Source: Locusta migratoria
Lineage: Eukaryota; Arthropoda; Insecta; Orthoptera; Acrididae
DNA length: 64,000 nt
Assembly (NCBI GenBank): GCA_026315105.1
Contig: CM048745.1
Coordinates: 787,877,390 to 787,941,389 of the forward strand
Direction of reading: 5' to 3'
The stretch's first letter is position 1, and each line of letters begins with the position of its first letter. Positions 1 through 10,463 of the stretch are shown here, piece by piece. Under the pieces are notes generated by a model. That model had not been told where the DNA came from and did no database searches. It worked only from the letters and a program-made list of their open reading frames with translations. Made by a program: the position numbers and the translations under genes.

Positions 1-1447
1 TGGTGAGGAAAGGGAGGGGACATTCTTTGAGGTGGCGGTATGTGATGCGATCGTGGCCGGGAGCTGTGTTGCGTTTGGTGCGCAGTATTAATTGTATGTC
101 GTGTACAGTGATGGGGGTGTTAATGTCCGATGGGGGGATGTGGTCCAGGTAATGGAAGCCAGGAGCCAGGGGTGGGATGGAGACATCGGTTTTTTCATGG
201 ACATCTGGGAACAAGGAATAATCAAAGTTAGGATTTTCAGGGATGGAGAATACATCAGAGAGGAAAGAGGCAAAATGGTTGGCCTTACTGGCATTATCAG
301 GAAGGGGCTGGTCAAGATGGAGGAGAGGGTATGTGGGCATAGGTTTCGATCCAGTGAGGCGGTGGAAGGCGTTCCAATACCGAGACGAGTTGATTGGGAG
401 GTGGGCATTAAGCCGTGTCACTGTCTGATGCCAGTCCCGGCGTTTTTTGGCACTCAGGAGGCTGCGCACGTGTCGCTGGAGTTGCCGATGGCGGAGGAGT
501 GTATCCCGGTCACGGGTTCGCAGGAAGGAGCGGTACAGGCGGCGGGATTCCCGCAGAAGAAGGACAGCCTGTGGAGGAAGTGTGGGACGGTGCGGCTGGA
601 CAGCTTTGGTAGGGATGTGCGAATGGATAGCATCAGACAAGGTCTGCTGAAGGAAGGAGGCAGCTTGGTCGATATCATCGGGAGAGTGTAGGGGGAGATG
701 GTGGCTTTCGACCTGATGGGTGATGGAGAGGCGAAAGGCATCCCAGTCTGCTCGGGAGTAGTCATGGACGAGTTTAGGAGGTGGAGGTGGGCGAGGATTC
801 TGTGGGCGATGGACATTGTGTGTGAGGGTAAGGAGAACAGGGTCGTGATCACTGCCTATGGGGTCAAGAACGTCGGCGGTGATGCGCCCAAGGAGATTGG
901 GAGAGACAATGACGACATCAGGGGTGGTGTTGCTACAGGGTCGGGAGTGGCGTGGGAGTGGGACAATGTCGCCATTGATGGTAGGAATGAACTGATGCCA
1001 CCGACGGAGTTCGGCAGGAGAGCGGGAGTGGATATTGAGATCAGCGGCGACCACGTAGGTTGTGAAGGTGCTATCAATGTGAGCAAGGATGTCATAAGGG
1101 ATGGGAACATGGGAGCGGATATAAATAGTAGCACAGGTGACAGTGAGGGAAGGGAGGAAGAGGGTGTGGATGAGATGTTCATAAGGGATGTTGAGGAGGG
1201 GATGTGGCCAAACTGGGTGGTGTCGGAGATGGCCGAAAGCCACTCCACCTCATGCAGGGGGATGGGGAGAGTCGTGACGGTGTAGGATATAGGGTGTGGT
1301 ACTGACATGTATGTGAGGGAGGAGGAAGGTTTCGTTGAGGAGAAAGGCATCCATGCGGTGTTGGTTTAAGGTGTTCATCAGGAGGAGCTTATTGGTGGGA
1401 AGGGAGCGAATATTGGAGTACAGGATGTTAAATCGTTGCTGCGCCAT
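1..1447 (-). pseudogene. LINE ORF2: APE endonuclease and start of reverse transcriptase, one in-frame stop
   Basis: The ATG at 1447 begins a reading frame with an FNILYSNIRSL start, typical of an endonuclease-exonuclease-phosphatase domain. The frame meets one TGA at 1252-1250, directly before a GGVA motif, and then stays open to base 1. Visible endonuclease landmarks are VVAADLN near 1055 and GSDHDPV near 835, the last being the catalytic SDH signature. A linker follows, then the opening RT motif NTAPGHDR near 70-45 with RHLKECP after it. Only the single stop disables the visible part, so the copy is fairly young. Target nicking and target-primed reverse transcription are the known roles. 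The start at 1447 is 52 bases after the ORF1 stop. Confidence 0.85.
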
Positions 1448-2775
1448 AATGAGGTTGAAAGGTGGGGAGAGGGAGAGGAAAAGGGAGCGGGTGTGGGGAC
1501 TAAACTAGGGTGTGAGGACGGTCGGTTCGGGAGAAGGTGAAGTGGATGTGATTTTGGGAGGTTGTAGCCTTAAAATCAAGGTTGAAGAGGGAGCGAGCGG
1601 CCAGGGAGAGGTGGAGGGTGTGAGGGCGCTGGAAAGGGTGGATATTTTGGAGGACAATAGTCAGGAACCGGATGATGTCCTCTGCTGTGGGGGGAGGGCA
1701 TAAGGAGTTATTAGCGGGGATTGGGGGATCAGTGGGACGGACAGGGACGGTGAGTTCTTCTTTGGTGGGAGGGGGGCGTGACTTACATTTGTAAGAGTAG
1801 GTGGGGTGTGCCCCACCGCAGGTATTACAGGAGGGGGTGGCGGCGAGGGGAGGGCAGGAGGTTTGGAAGTGTTGGCCTTTGCAGTGGGGGCATACAGGAG
1901 GGAGACGGCAATTTTCGGTCAGGTGATCATTATATGTGAGGCAACGGAAGCAGCGGTATGACTGGGGAGGTGCTCGGGAAGGTTCCACCTGGTGAAGGCG
2001 GTTATAAATGAGGGCCCCATTGCAGAGGAGGTGGTTGATGGATGGCGCGTCTTCTGTGAAGACGCGCATGAGGTAGGTGGGGCCCGTCGCATTGTTAATT
2101 CGACGAGCTGAGCGGATGGATAGGCGGGGATCCCGCCGGAGTTCCTCCAGCACCTCTTCCTCTGTGATCCCCGGGTTCAATTTGGTGATCACAGCAGTGA
2201 GCGTGGGAGGACGACGGAGAGGAGGGGATTGGCGATTGGAGGCTGGAGGGGGAGGGGGACAAGGGTGGCACGGGGTCCAAAGTGGACGCGGGGGATCTTG
2301 TGGAGGAGCTGTGTGTGGAGGTCAGGGTCAGGTGATTTGAGGAGGACAGAGTCCCTGCGTGGGACGATTTGGGAGATGGGGGCAGAAGGAGCATACTGCC
2401 GAAAGAGGAGAGTGAGGGCACGGCAGTCTAGGAGTTGGGGGTCAGGGTTATTGAGGACGAAAGTGTGGAGAGCAGATGGTTGAGAGGGGAGCAAGGGTGG
2501 CGGGGGAGGTGGTGCAGGCGGGGTAGGGGGGAGAGGGGCGCCTTCCATCGGGACCGGTGGGCCAGTGGCGAGAGGGTCGGCGGGCTTTTTCGTCGCCGAG
2601 GAGGTGGCATCTGTGGATGCCCGTTTTGTCTTCTTTGGTTTTAGGAGGGCTTGGGAGGCAGGAGTGGGGACAGGGGAGACTGGAAGGTGGCGCGGAGCCG
2701 GCCCTGCGGCTGCGTCGTCGGGTGGGAGAGGACTGGAGTCGACTGCCGTCTGCCGGGTGCGAACCGCGGCACTGT
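1..2775 (-). mobile_element. Non-LTR (LINE) retrotransposon, 5' part, cut by the left window edge
   Basis: Reading on the minus strand, ORF1 (2809 to 1500) is followed by ORF2 (1447 to the window edge). This is the two-ORF layout of I/Jockey/R1-type LINEs. The endonuclease is of the APE type and the RT domain is only just beginning at base 1, so the 3' half lies outside the window. The 5' end sits at about 2770-2815, where the sequence changes into plus-strand Gypsy sequence without its gag gene. I infer that this LINE inserted in reverse orientation into the Gypsy element's 5' region. The clade cannot be fixed without the full RT. Confidence 0.85.
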
Positions 2776-2809
2776 AGCTAGTGACAGTAGACTTGAAGTA
2801 GCTATGCAA
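1500..2809 (-). pseudogene. LINE ORF1 (gag-like nucleic-acid chaperone), frameshifted
   Basis: ORF1 proteins of this LINE group bind the element RNA. The first part (2809-2189) is rich in Pro, Ser and Ala, with a long proline run around 2500-2540, and ends in a domain with PRRDSVLLKS. The second part (2192-1500, another frame) contains a domain continuing into NPGITEEEV and then three consecutive cysteine knuckles: CFRC...ENC, CPHC...TSC and CNTC...YKC at about 1800-1960. These match the multiple CCHC knuckles of Jockey/I/R1 ORF1 proteins. Both halves are needed for one protein, so a single-base indel around 2190-2240 has split it. About 430 residues in total. The first 10-15 residues may be flanking Gypsy sequence. 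Confidence 0.75.
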
Positions 2810-3028
2810 AAGTTTAGTGCAGTAGTTAGTAAATCTGGACTAGCTTCGCATGCTTGCGCGGACGCCGAGCCGGCGGTAGTGCCATCTAGTGACAGTGTTG
2901 TTAATCCGCTGCGTGCCGAGTCTGCGCCGCTTCCTTCACTACGCAGCCCGCGCAAGCGCATCAAATAAACCGTAGCAGACGTTGCCCACATTGGCGCACC
3001 TGTCGAGCGCCGCAAGCAAAAACTGTTT

Positions 3029-4042
3029 GTGACTCTCTTCATAGACAATAAGACGGTGCAATTTGAGCTTGATACTGGTTCCGCTGTCACATTAATAAAT
3101 AACGATACTTATGAACTTCTGGGTTCGCCAAAATTGTCACAGCAAGTGTTAACAGCTTATACAGGTCAAAATATTCCCGTGCTAGGAACGTGTAGCCTGC
3201 CCGCCTATTTTCAAGGTGTAACAAAAACAGTTGCTTTTGTAGTTCTTCAGGCCAAATCGACACAGAACATTTTTGGACTAGATGCTTTTGACTTGTTTGG
3301 TTTATCAATTCAACGAGATGTGCTTCAAATTTCGTCAATAGTGCCTCAGGATAAAATCAATGCATTGTGTGACAAATATAGTGACTTGTTTTCGCTGGAA
3401 CTAGGTTGTGCTAAAGACTTCGTGGCACATGTAACTTTAAAAGAATCTGCAGTTCCAAAATTTCGTAAAGCTAGACCAGTGCCTATCGCCTTGCGTGATA
3501 CAGTTGCCGAAGAACTTAAACGTTGGCAAGATAGTGGGGTGATTTCTCTTGTTTCTGCGAGTCAGTGGGCCTCGCCTATAGTAGTTATACCCAAGCCGTC
3601 AGGAAAACTTCGTCTCTGTGCAGACTTCAAATCAACAGTGAACAGTCAAACAATTGTCGACACTTATCCCCTGCCCAGACCTGAGGAACTGATGGACAAA
3701 TTAGGACAGTCTCGCTTCTTTTCCAAGATTGATTTAGCAGAGGCATTCTTACAGATTCCAGTTGATGACGAGTCAAAAAAGTTTTTCGTCATTAATACTC
3801 ACATGGGCCTTTTTAAATTTCAACGCCTACCCTTTGGCAGTTCTTCCGCCCCCGCTATTTTTCAGCGCTTTTTGGAACAGCTGACAGTTTCTGTACCGTG
3901 TTGCTCGAACTACTTAGATGATATTGTGGTATCCGGACGTACAGTTGAAGAACATTTAGCAAACCTGGAGTGCCTTTTCAAAGTTTTGACTGCAGCAGGT
4001 CTACGTTGTAATAAAGCAAAGAGTTCGTTTTTTTTAAACTGA
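3029..4042 (+). pseudogene. pol: Gypsy-1 pol, part 1: aspartic protease and reverse transcriptase
   Basis: The retropepsin active site is FELDTGSAV near 3062-3088. The RT follows, with FRKARPVPI near 3463, WASPIVVIPK near 3570, FSKIDLAEAF near 3720, FQRLPFG near 3820 and the catalytic YLDD near 3911. The frame is open upstream as far as a TAA at 2966, so 3029 is simply the first Met after that stop, not a true protein start. The segment ends prematurely at 4042 because of a frameshift within or next to a run of eight T (4029-4036). The matching continuation is one frame over from 4043. Catalytic Asp residues of both enzymes are present. Confidence 0.92.
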
Positions 4043-5438
4043 AATAGAGTACCTAGGCTATGTGATTAATGCCCAAGGAATCCATCCATTACAGTCACAT
4101 CTTCGAGCAATCAAAGACTTGCCTTCTCCTAAGAATGTGCATGAATTGCAAGCAGTAATGGGAAAGATGAACTATTATTTCAGGTTTATTCCCAATGCCT
4201 CTCAGATTGCAGCTCCACTGCATCACTTACGTAGAAATAATGTTCCTTTTGTATGGTCCAAAGATTGCCAGGTTGCCTTTGACAACTTGAAGTCTGCACT
4301 AATCAGTTATGCATGATTGATTCCCTTTGACCCACAGAAGCCTGTAGTGCTAGCAGTTGATGCATCGTCGTACGGTATGGGTGCAGTTTTATCGCATCGT
4401 ATTGGATGTCACGATCGTCCTATTGCCTTTGCATCCAAGCTACTGACGCCGACGCAACAGAATTACAGTCAGATAGAAAAGGAGGCCTTAGCAATCATTT
4501 ACGGCGTCACAAAGTTTCATCATTATCTCTATGGCAGAAAATTATATTTGTTGACTGACCACAAGCCTCTCACGTCGTTGTTCACACCCACAAAGCCAAT
4601 TCCGCCACGAACGGCACAAAAGCTTCAGAGATGGTCCTTGATATTGTCTAATTATCAGTATGAGATTTTGTACCGACCTACCACTAAACACGCCAACGCG
4701 GACACACTTTCCCGACTTCCGGTTGGCCAGGATGTGTCGTTTGATTCTTCGGAAATGGCATGTTGTCAGATAGATTTTCCTTTGAACTCTCGTCGGGTTG
4801 CACAGGAAACAGCTGCGGATGCAGAACTAAGTGTGGTAGCACGTTTTGTTCGCTCTGGGTGGCCTGCCAGAGCCAAAGACATTGATCGGCCTCTGGTTCG
4901 ACGTTATTTTGCACAACGTCATGCATTGTCTTTGAGTCAGGGTGTTCTGTTGTTACATACGGACAACGACCAAACACGAGTGATTGTTCCTCGTTCCCTG
5001 CAACGAGAAGTGTTACGCCTCCTGCATCAAGGACATTGGGGCATTGTTAGGACAAAGCAATTGGCCAGACGTCATTGTACCTGGGTTGGTATGGACGCTC
5101 AGATAGAGAGCATGACAGTACAGTGTACTGTTTGTGCGGGGCATCAGGCGGCTCCTCCACAGCGTTTCTCAGACTGGCCACGCCCCAAGGGACCATGGCA
5201 ACGTTTACACATTGACTTTGCCGGACCTTTCTGGAATACGCGCTGGTTAATTGTTGTAGACGCTTTCAGCAAGTTTCCTTTTGTGATTGCCATGAACTCA
5301 ACGACAGCTTCTAGTACAATCAGTGCCTTAACATCAGTGTTTTGCATCGAAGGTTTGCCTGAAACTATCGTCAGTGACAATGGACCTCAGTTTTTTAGTG
5401 CGGAATTTCAACAGTTTTGTCGTGTGAATGGCATTTAG
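4043..5438 (+). pseudogene. pol: Gypsy-1 pol, part 2: RT thumb, RNase H and integrase core
   Basis: This frame continues the RT (EYLGYVINAQGIHP near 4045-4085) through the connection domain (MGKMNYYFRFIPN). It crosses a TGA at 4314 where the second copy in this window has a Cys codon, and enters RNase H: AVDASSYG, EKEALAIIYG and TDHKPL near 4352, 4480 and 4555. The integrase follows, with an HHCC-like zinc domain ending in CTVC near 5140, then HIDFAGP (first Asp) near 5210 and VSDNGPQF (second Asp) near 5375. A TAG at 5436-5438 interrupts the core before its Glu. The TGA and the TAG each look like single-base changes, so this is a recently inactivated copy. Confidence 0.92.
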
Positions 5439-6223
5439 CATATTACCACTGCACCTTTTCACCCTCAGTCCAATGGTGAAGCAGAACGTTTCGTTCGAAC
5501 ATTCAAGTCTCACATGGAGAAGATGAAAGGTCAGTACTCCAGGCAGCAAGCTCTTCAAATTTTCCTGTCTACGTATCGGTGCATGCCACGTGACGGCCCG
5601 TCTCCTGCCGAGCTGCTACACGGCCGCCGTCACCGCACTCTCCTTCACCTGCTGCGGCCTCCCACGCACCGAGTCGGTTCGTATGGCGCTACGGGTTTTC
5701 AGGTTTCTACGCCGGTGCTGTACAGGGTGTTTGCTGGTATGAAGAAGACATGGTTGTCGGCACCATTCAGCGCGTGCTCGGTCGCAATATGTATGTTGTA
5801 CGTTCTTCCACAGGGTCGGAGCTGCGGTGCCACGCAAACCAATTGCGCTTGCACAAGCCGCGCGATCCTGTCTCCGGTTTCTTGATTCCAGACCCAGTTC
5901 ACCGCCAGGGAGCACAGCCACATCGTTCGTCCCCGGACTACGAGATACCTATGGACGTCGACGCACCTCCGACGCAGTCGTCGCCGCCGCTGTCGCCGCC
6001 GCAGATGACAGAGTCACCGAGAGGGACTCCGGGACCGTGCGCCCCCCCCCCCCCCCCCAGCTTGGGCCACGCACCTCAGAAGAAGATGACCTGCTCAATC
6101 TGGGCGGAAGCGTGCGCCCTTCCCCTCGTTTTGGCGGGTTTTCCGGGGGATCGCAAGGCGGATGCCGGGGCGCGGACGGCGTCTCGATTCCAGCCTCAGC
6201 TACGACGCTCGTCCCACCAGTAA
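5439..6223 (+). pseudogene. pol: Gypsy-1 pol, part 3: integrase C-terminal region and proline-rich tail
   Basis: Immediately after the TAG the same frame continues with HPQSNGEAERFV near 5463-5500, which carries the catalytic Glu of the DDE integrase core. The chromatin-reading GPY/F-like end is split by a frameshift near 5745. The frame from 5750 carries RNMYVVRSSTG and HANQLRLH (about 5785-5860), the usual end of a Gypsy integrase. After that comes a proline-rich, low-complexity tail without known domains, encoded by GC-rich DNA with a cytosine run near 6042-6058. Whether the tail was ever translated is unclear. Confidence 0.8.
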
Positions 6224-6294
6224 CGCCCCCGCCCAGGCCCTCCTCCCAGTGCCGTCGCCGTGGCCCTCAGCCCTACGCCACGACGGCGCGGCGG

Positions 6295-6316
6295 TTTGGG
6301 GGGGGGGGGGGAGGAG
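6295..6316 (+). promoter_or_regulatory. Polypurine tract of Gypsy-1
   Basis: A run of 14 G followed by AGGAG directly abuts the first base of the 3' LTR (TGTGGTG at 6317). This is the position of the plus-strand primer in LTR retrotransposons. The G run is long enough that its exact length may be a sequencing uncertainty. Confidence 0.7.
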
Positions 6317-6782
6317 TGTGGTGTCGCACAAGTTCAAAGTGCGCGCCACCTACTTTCGGCGCGCGCCGCCATGCACGCACGGCGCGGCTTTCTTACGACG
6401 TCACCCACGAGCGCCCTCTGCTACAACGCCGCTCGTGGCCACCGTTGAACGACATCGTTCACTTGGGACTGAGATAGGAACCAGTAAAGACTTCGGAATC
6501 AGATAGGCACCAGTGAAGACTTGGCTATCAGTTAGGCACTAGGCAGGACTCTAGCTCAACTATGTATTAACATTTTGCAGTGCTATGTAAAAGTATTGTA
6601 TAAATTCTGTGCAATATATATCTCGTTCTAATTTACTCTAGTGTTTCTAGTTTCTGGCTGCTCCCCTCCGTACCTGCACCAGCGTGCTATCTTTATTCCT
6701 GTGTCGGCCTCCATTCCACTCGGCCACCGACACCTACGACGGAACGAGACACAAAAGCGTCGACGAGGCTGGGACACAAAAA
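6317..6782 (+). repeat. 3' LTR of Gypsy-1 (about 466 bp)
   Basis: It begins TGTGGTGTCGCACAAG after the polypurine tract and ends GGGACACAAAAA. Both boundaries are repeated in the solo LTRs at 38071-39412 and 55308-55776. The first 150 bases are CpG-rich and include a GGCGCGCGCC-type palindromic stretch. The middle has short near-repeats (CACCAGTGAAGACTT / CCAGTAAAGACTTCGG). The ending ACACAAAAA departs from the usual TG...CA rule. Confidence 0.88.
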
Positions 6783-8109
6783 TACCGATATCTATTCCAT
6801 TGCCAATTTTATTAAATAGTTCTTCATTATATAGTCATTAAGCACGGTGTGGAAATGTTTAGAACTATAGTAACTTTCGCATGATCTGCCACAGCTAAGT
6901 AAGTAAGCTACTGTGGAACTAAGACTGTTCCTAGCCAAACGCAAAATTTCCTGTGTGCCACATTGACCAGTCTTTATGTCAAAGAGTGAGCGATAAATAT
7001 TATTAACTTTCAGACTGTGGAGTCGAATTGTATGCAAAATTACGACTGTACTGATATATCACAAGGTCCACTCCGATTGAAGTTCAAAAAGCGGATAATC
7101 GGCAATTCAGGGGATCGGAGTATCATGAGGGCGGTTTTTTTTTCTTTTCTTTTCTCTCTCGATTATCATTAAAAACTCGCAATATGGTGAACAGCAACCG
7201 TTAGTTTGAATCGTTGAACACGGTGCCTTTCTTACTTCGGCTATTTGCAGTCACTCCGGGACCGCATATTAAGAAGCGTGAAACCGTTCTTATAGAGACG
7301 TTGGCTAAAAGACTCCCATTTTGGCAGCGAAAGTATACTGTGGTTCCATATACTCAGTAACAAAACTAAAGAGAGATGCCTTCAGTCCTCAGTTGCTTGC
7401 TGTTATCTAATGTTATCAGTTGCCGCCATTGTTGTAGACCTTGGGCTGCCATGAACAGCGCCATCCCAACGACTGCGTGTTGGGGTGATAAGTAAAGCGA
7501 CCGCGAACTGACGCGAGTTTGTAGAAATGCAGCTGTTTACATTCCGAACCCTAGGTGACACAGATTAAATATGTTTTCACTGTATCAATTATGCTGCTCT
7601 TCTTGGGCGGAGTTCTTTCTTGTCTTGGCTACAAGACAACTTCATTATCTTCTCTTTGTACACTCTCTCTCTCAATAGGGCAAGGACGATTTAATAGAGT
7701 CCTCATTTTGGTTTTATATTGGGTGGTCGTATTCGTATCATGAAGTGTAATATGCTATTTTTCAATACGTGAATTTCAGAATATACTGACCATTTGTTTT
7801 AATTGAACTATCCAACTTCTGGTCTGTAGTCATCCCACGTTGCTATAAATTTTATTCAGTAATTAACAAAACAGAAACCCCTGCTATAAGAGACGAAGTC
7901 CCATGTTAGCCAACAGTCATGGAATCAGAAGGTTCTCAGATGAGACTACCTGTTCATTGAGGAGCAGACGTTAGGCAGCTTTATTAATTATGGTAACATT
8001 TATCTTTCTCGTGCTGTGACGAGTAAGGAGAGTCAAAACAGCTACAATATCTGAATGAAATTTTTACCGTACATAGAAAGAACTGTTACAGTATTTTTCA
8101 GAACAAAGT
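6783..8109. other. Unexplained AT-rich interval
   Basis: About 1.3 kb between the Gypsy LTR and the RTE remnant. ORFs are short and show no family signature. The only structure noticed is a pyrimidine tract near 7133-7160. No SINE or terminal repeat was recognised. Confidence 0.4.
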
Positions 8110-9240
8110 CCTGTTGTGACGTCATTAAAAAGATTGGTTTGAAGTCGCTCTCCACGCTACTCTATCCTGTACAAGTGTCTTCATCTCTAAATAAGAACGG
8201 CAGCTCTGAAAACCACATGCTATTTGAGTTTCTGTATTTGTCTCTTCGTCTTCTATCTTTACGGACCCAAATTCCCTTCAATACTAAACTGATGATTCCT
8301 TCTTGTCTAAGAATGTGCCCTACCAATCGATCCTTTCTTACAGTCAAGATACGCCACTAATTTATTATTTGACCATTTTTGTACAGTACATCCTCAATAC
8401 AATCTCCAGCATTTTTTTAGTAGAACAAAGTTTCAAAAACTTGTATATACCATTCACACTGTCCCTTCAGATCAGTTTCTCTTCCATGTCTATTTTTGTC
8501 TCCGACTTAGTTACAATGTCATTTGAAACCGTAACTTTTATATTTCATCTGCCTTAACTTTAATTCCGTTGCCAATTTTTTCCTTGCATTCCTTCGCATC
8601 TTGCCCAGGTGCGTATTGAGTCACATTTGCGTAAATTTACAATCCTGGCATACTCCATTCGCAGACACAGCGTCCCTTTCATGCCCTTTGACTGCAATAG
8701 CGGCTGTCTGTTTTTGGTACAAGTTTCGCTTCTTTTTACCCTTGCTACCTTCAGGGGCTTGAACAACGTATTACAGCAAGTACGTCTAACATTTTCTCTA
8801 GTTATACCTTTCCTAAACCTCCCTTTAGGATAAGACGGTATGATGAGTATTGCAGCAAGTGTTCTTACAGTTATCCTCAATCCCAACTGATCTTCGCCGA
8901 GGTGGGATTATACCAGTGTTTTCATTCTTCAGTAAAATTTTTGCGGCAATATTTAAGAACACAGTCATTATATCAAAGTCATTAAAGTGATATGTAATTT
9001 TCACACCTGTATGCTCATCCTTTCATTGGAATTGAAACTACTACATTCTTCTTGAACAAAGACGGTGTTTCGCCTACCTCATAATTGTTTCAAACCAGGT
9101 AGAATAGTTTCGTCATTTCTGGCTCTCCCAAGCTTATCAGCAATTTAGAGGGAGTATGATTTACTACAGGCACCTTGATTCGACTCAGGTCTTGCAGTGA
9201 TTTGTGGCATTGTTTTCGCAACACGGTATCTCGTAACTAC
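8110..9240 (-). pseudogene. RTE-like non-LTR retrotransposon, old copy, RT and C-terminal domain
   Basis: Read on the minus strand from 9240 down, the order matches the RTE copies at 18590 (+) and 58021 (-). First comes an SKLLISLGEP-like RT start near 9150 and a GEDQLGLR block near 8895. A weak match to the FADDIV region lies near 8500-8560. The C-terminal KDRLVGHILRQEG stretch is at 8300-8345, and the copy ends near 8110. Frames change repeatedly and one internal deletion lies near 8360-8440. It is clearly older than the other two copies. RTE-type LINEs move by target-primed reverse transcription. Nothing here could encode an active protein. Confidence 0.65.
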
Positions 9241-9284
9241 TCTTTATCTACTTATTTCTTAAACAATAATTACCAAAAGAAATT

Positions 9285-10440
9285 GACCATTGGGTAAATC
9301 CCACTTAAGGTTGACAAGCAATGGGTGAAGCCCGTGCATTAATTTGTTAACTAATCTAACAAAGATTTTAAAAGGGAAGGTGCCAACTTTTAGTGAATTC
9401 TTAAATAAATGAAATTGAAGATTGGGTAAAGCCCAACTAAAATCAGAAGAGCAGTGGGTAAAGCCGACACATTAATTGTTAATTAATCACAAATATTTCA
9501 AAAGCACCAAGATTGCGTTAATTCTTAACCAACTTACCACAAGAAAAGATGTCATTAAACTAATTAAAATTTAAAGCGACAATACATACAACACGCATAA
9601 CAGTAGAGTAAGTACCATACAAGACCGACAATTTCCTGAACACACCTGGCTGACAATGATTAGAACATAAAGCAGGCCTGTGACACCAACCGTTAAACAC
9701 CACAGTGAATCAAATCCACTAAGTAGTAGCCAGCGGGCGGAGACAGCATAATGAAAAACCAATAAAAGGAAGAAGTCCCATACGAGGTTAGGCTGGGAGG
9801 TTACCCAAATTCTTTAAAAACTGACAAATACATCCACTCTTCGAGGCAGTAATCGAAGAGGGGTGGCAAGTAAACTACTGACAAATACATTGAGAGCCAG
9901 GACAAGTAACTGACCAGCAACGGCTAAATAAGCAGGAAAAAAATGTCCTGCTTACACTTACAATATAGCAATGAAGACAACAAGGCACTGGAAGATTATA
10001 CGACACACCGAGAAACAATTAAACAACGCCGAAACGGAACTAGAACAAGGATGTCAGACCATTTAACGTTGCACGAACACAGGTACAAAGCTATTTCACT
10101 TATTAGTACCACCATGGCGTGAATACCAACACACCATATTTGCTAAAGAAATAGCCGAAGCGTTCTACAGAACTTTTGCCTTCAACCTGTCCAGATACAC
10201 CCTCCACCACGACAGGAATCGAAGAGGGACGGAACTAGCACTGTCCACATTATGCGGTGGCGGTGATGGCAGGTAACTGACCAGCGACGGTTACACACTG
10301 ACAAAAATACTCTGATTACACTTACGAAATTGCAGTGAAAAGAACAGAAGCTTGCAAAGTCCTCAGTACGCCAGCAAATTTCACTAAAAAAACGTCAGGA
10401 AGGTAGTCTGAGATGGCTTATAATCCTTATGCAAGGCACC
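9285..10440. repeat. Degenerate direct repeats in an unclassified block
   Basis: A unit with GGGTAAAYCCCA, then CARTGGGTRAAGCC, then ATTAATTKGTTAAYTAATC occurs at about 9292-9385 and again at 9424-9500. Further right, an ACTGACCAGCRACGG unit followed by TTACACTTAC occurs near 9909 and again near 10269. A GACAAATACAT unit is also repeated near 9825 and 9880. The units suggest an old tandemly organised element or LTR, but no coding signature or clear boundary was found. Confidence 0.4.
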
Positions 10441-10463
10441 AGCAGATGAATAAGGCTACTTAA

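Larger units (their letters stand above)
2776..6782 (+). mobile_element. Gypsy-type (Ty3) LTR retrotransposon, copy 1, missing 5' LTR and gag in this window
   Basis: The order protease, RT, RNase H, integrase, polypurine tract and 3' LTR is that of Ty3/Gypsy elements. The reverse-oriented LINE interrupts the element near 2776, so gag and the 5' LTR, if still present, lie left of the window. No envelope-like ORF follows the integrase, only a proline-rich tail. At least five lesions are visible: TAA at 2966, a frameshift near 4030-4045, TGA at 4314, TAG at 5436 and a frameshift near 5745. Two more LTR copies (38071, minus strand 55776) and a pol fragment (minus strand 54937) of the same family lie in this window. 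Confidence 0.93.

Noticed and set aside
92..1285. Plus-strand ORFs over the left LINE (up to 199 codons)
   Set aside because: They are shadows of ORF2 on the minus strand, whose frame shows the endonuclease motifs.
5921..6223. Envelope-like gene after Gypsy-1 integrase
   Set aside because: The reading is a proline-rich low-complexity tail without signal peptide, fusion peptide or membrane segment.
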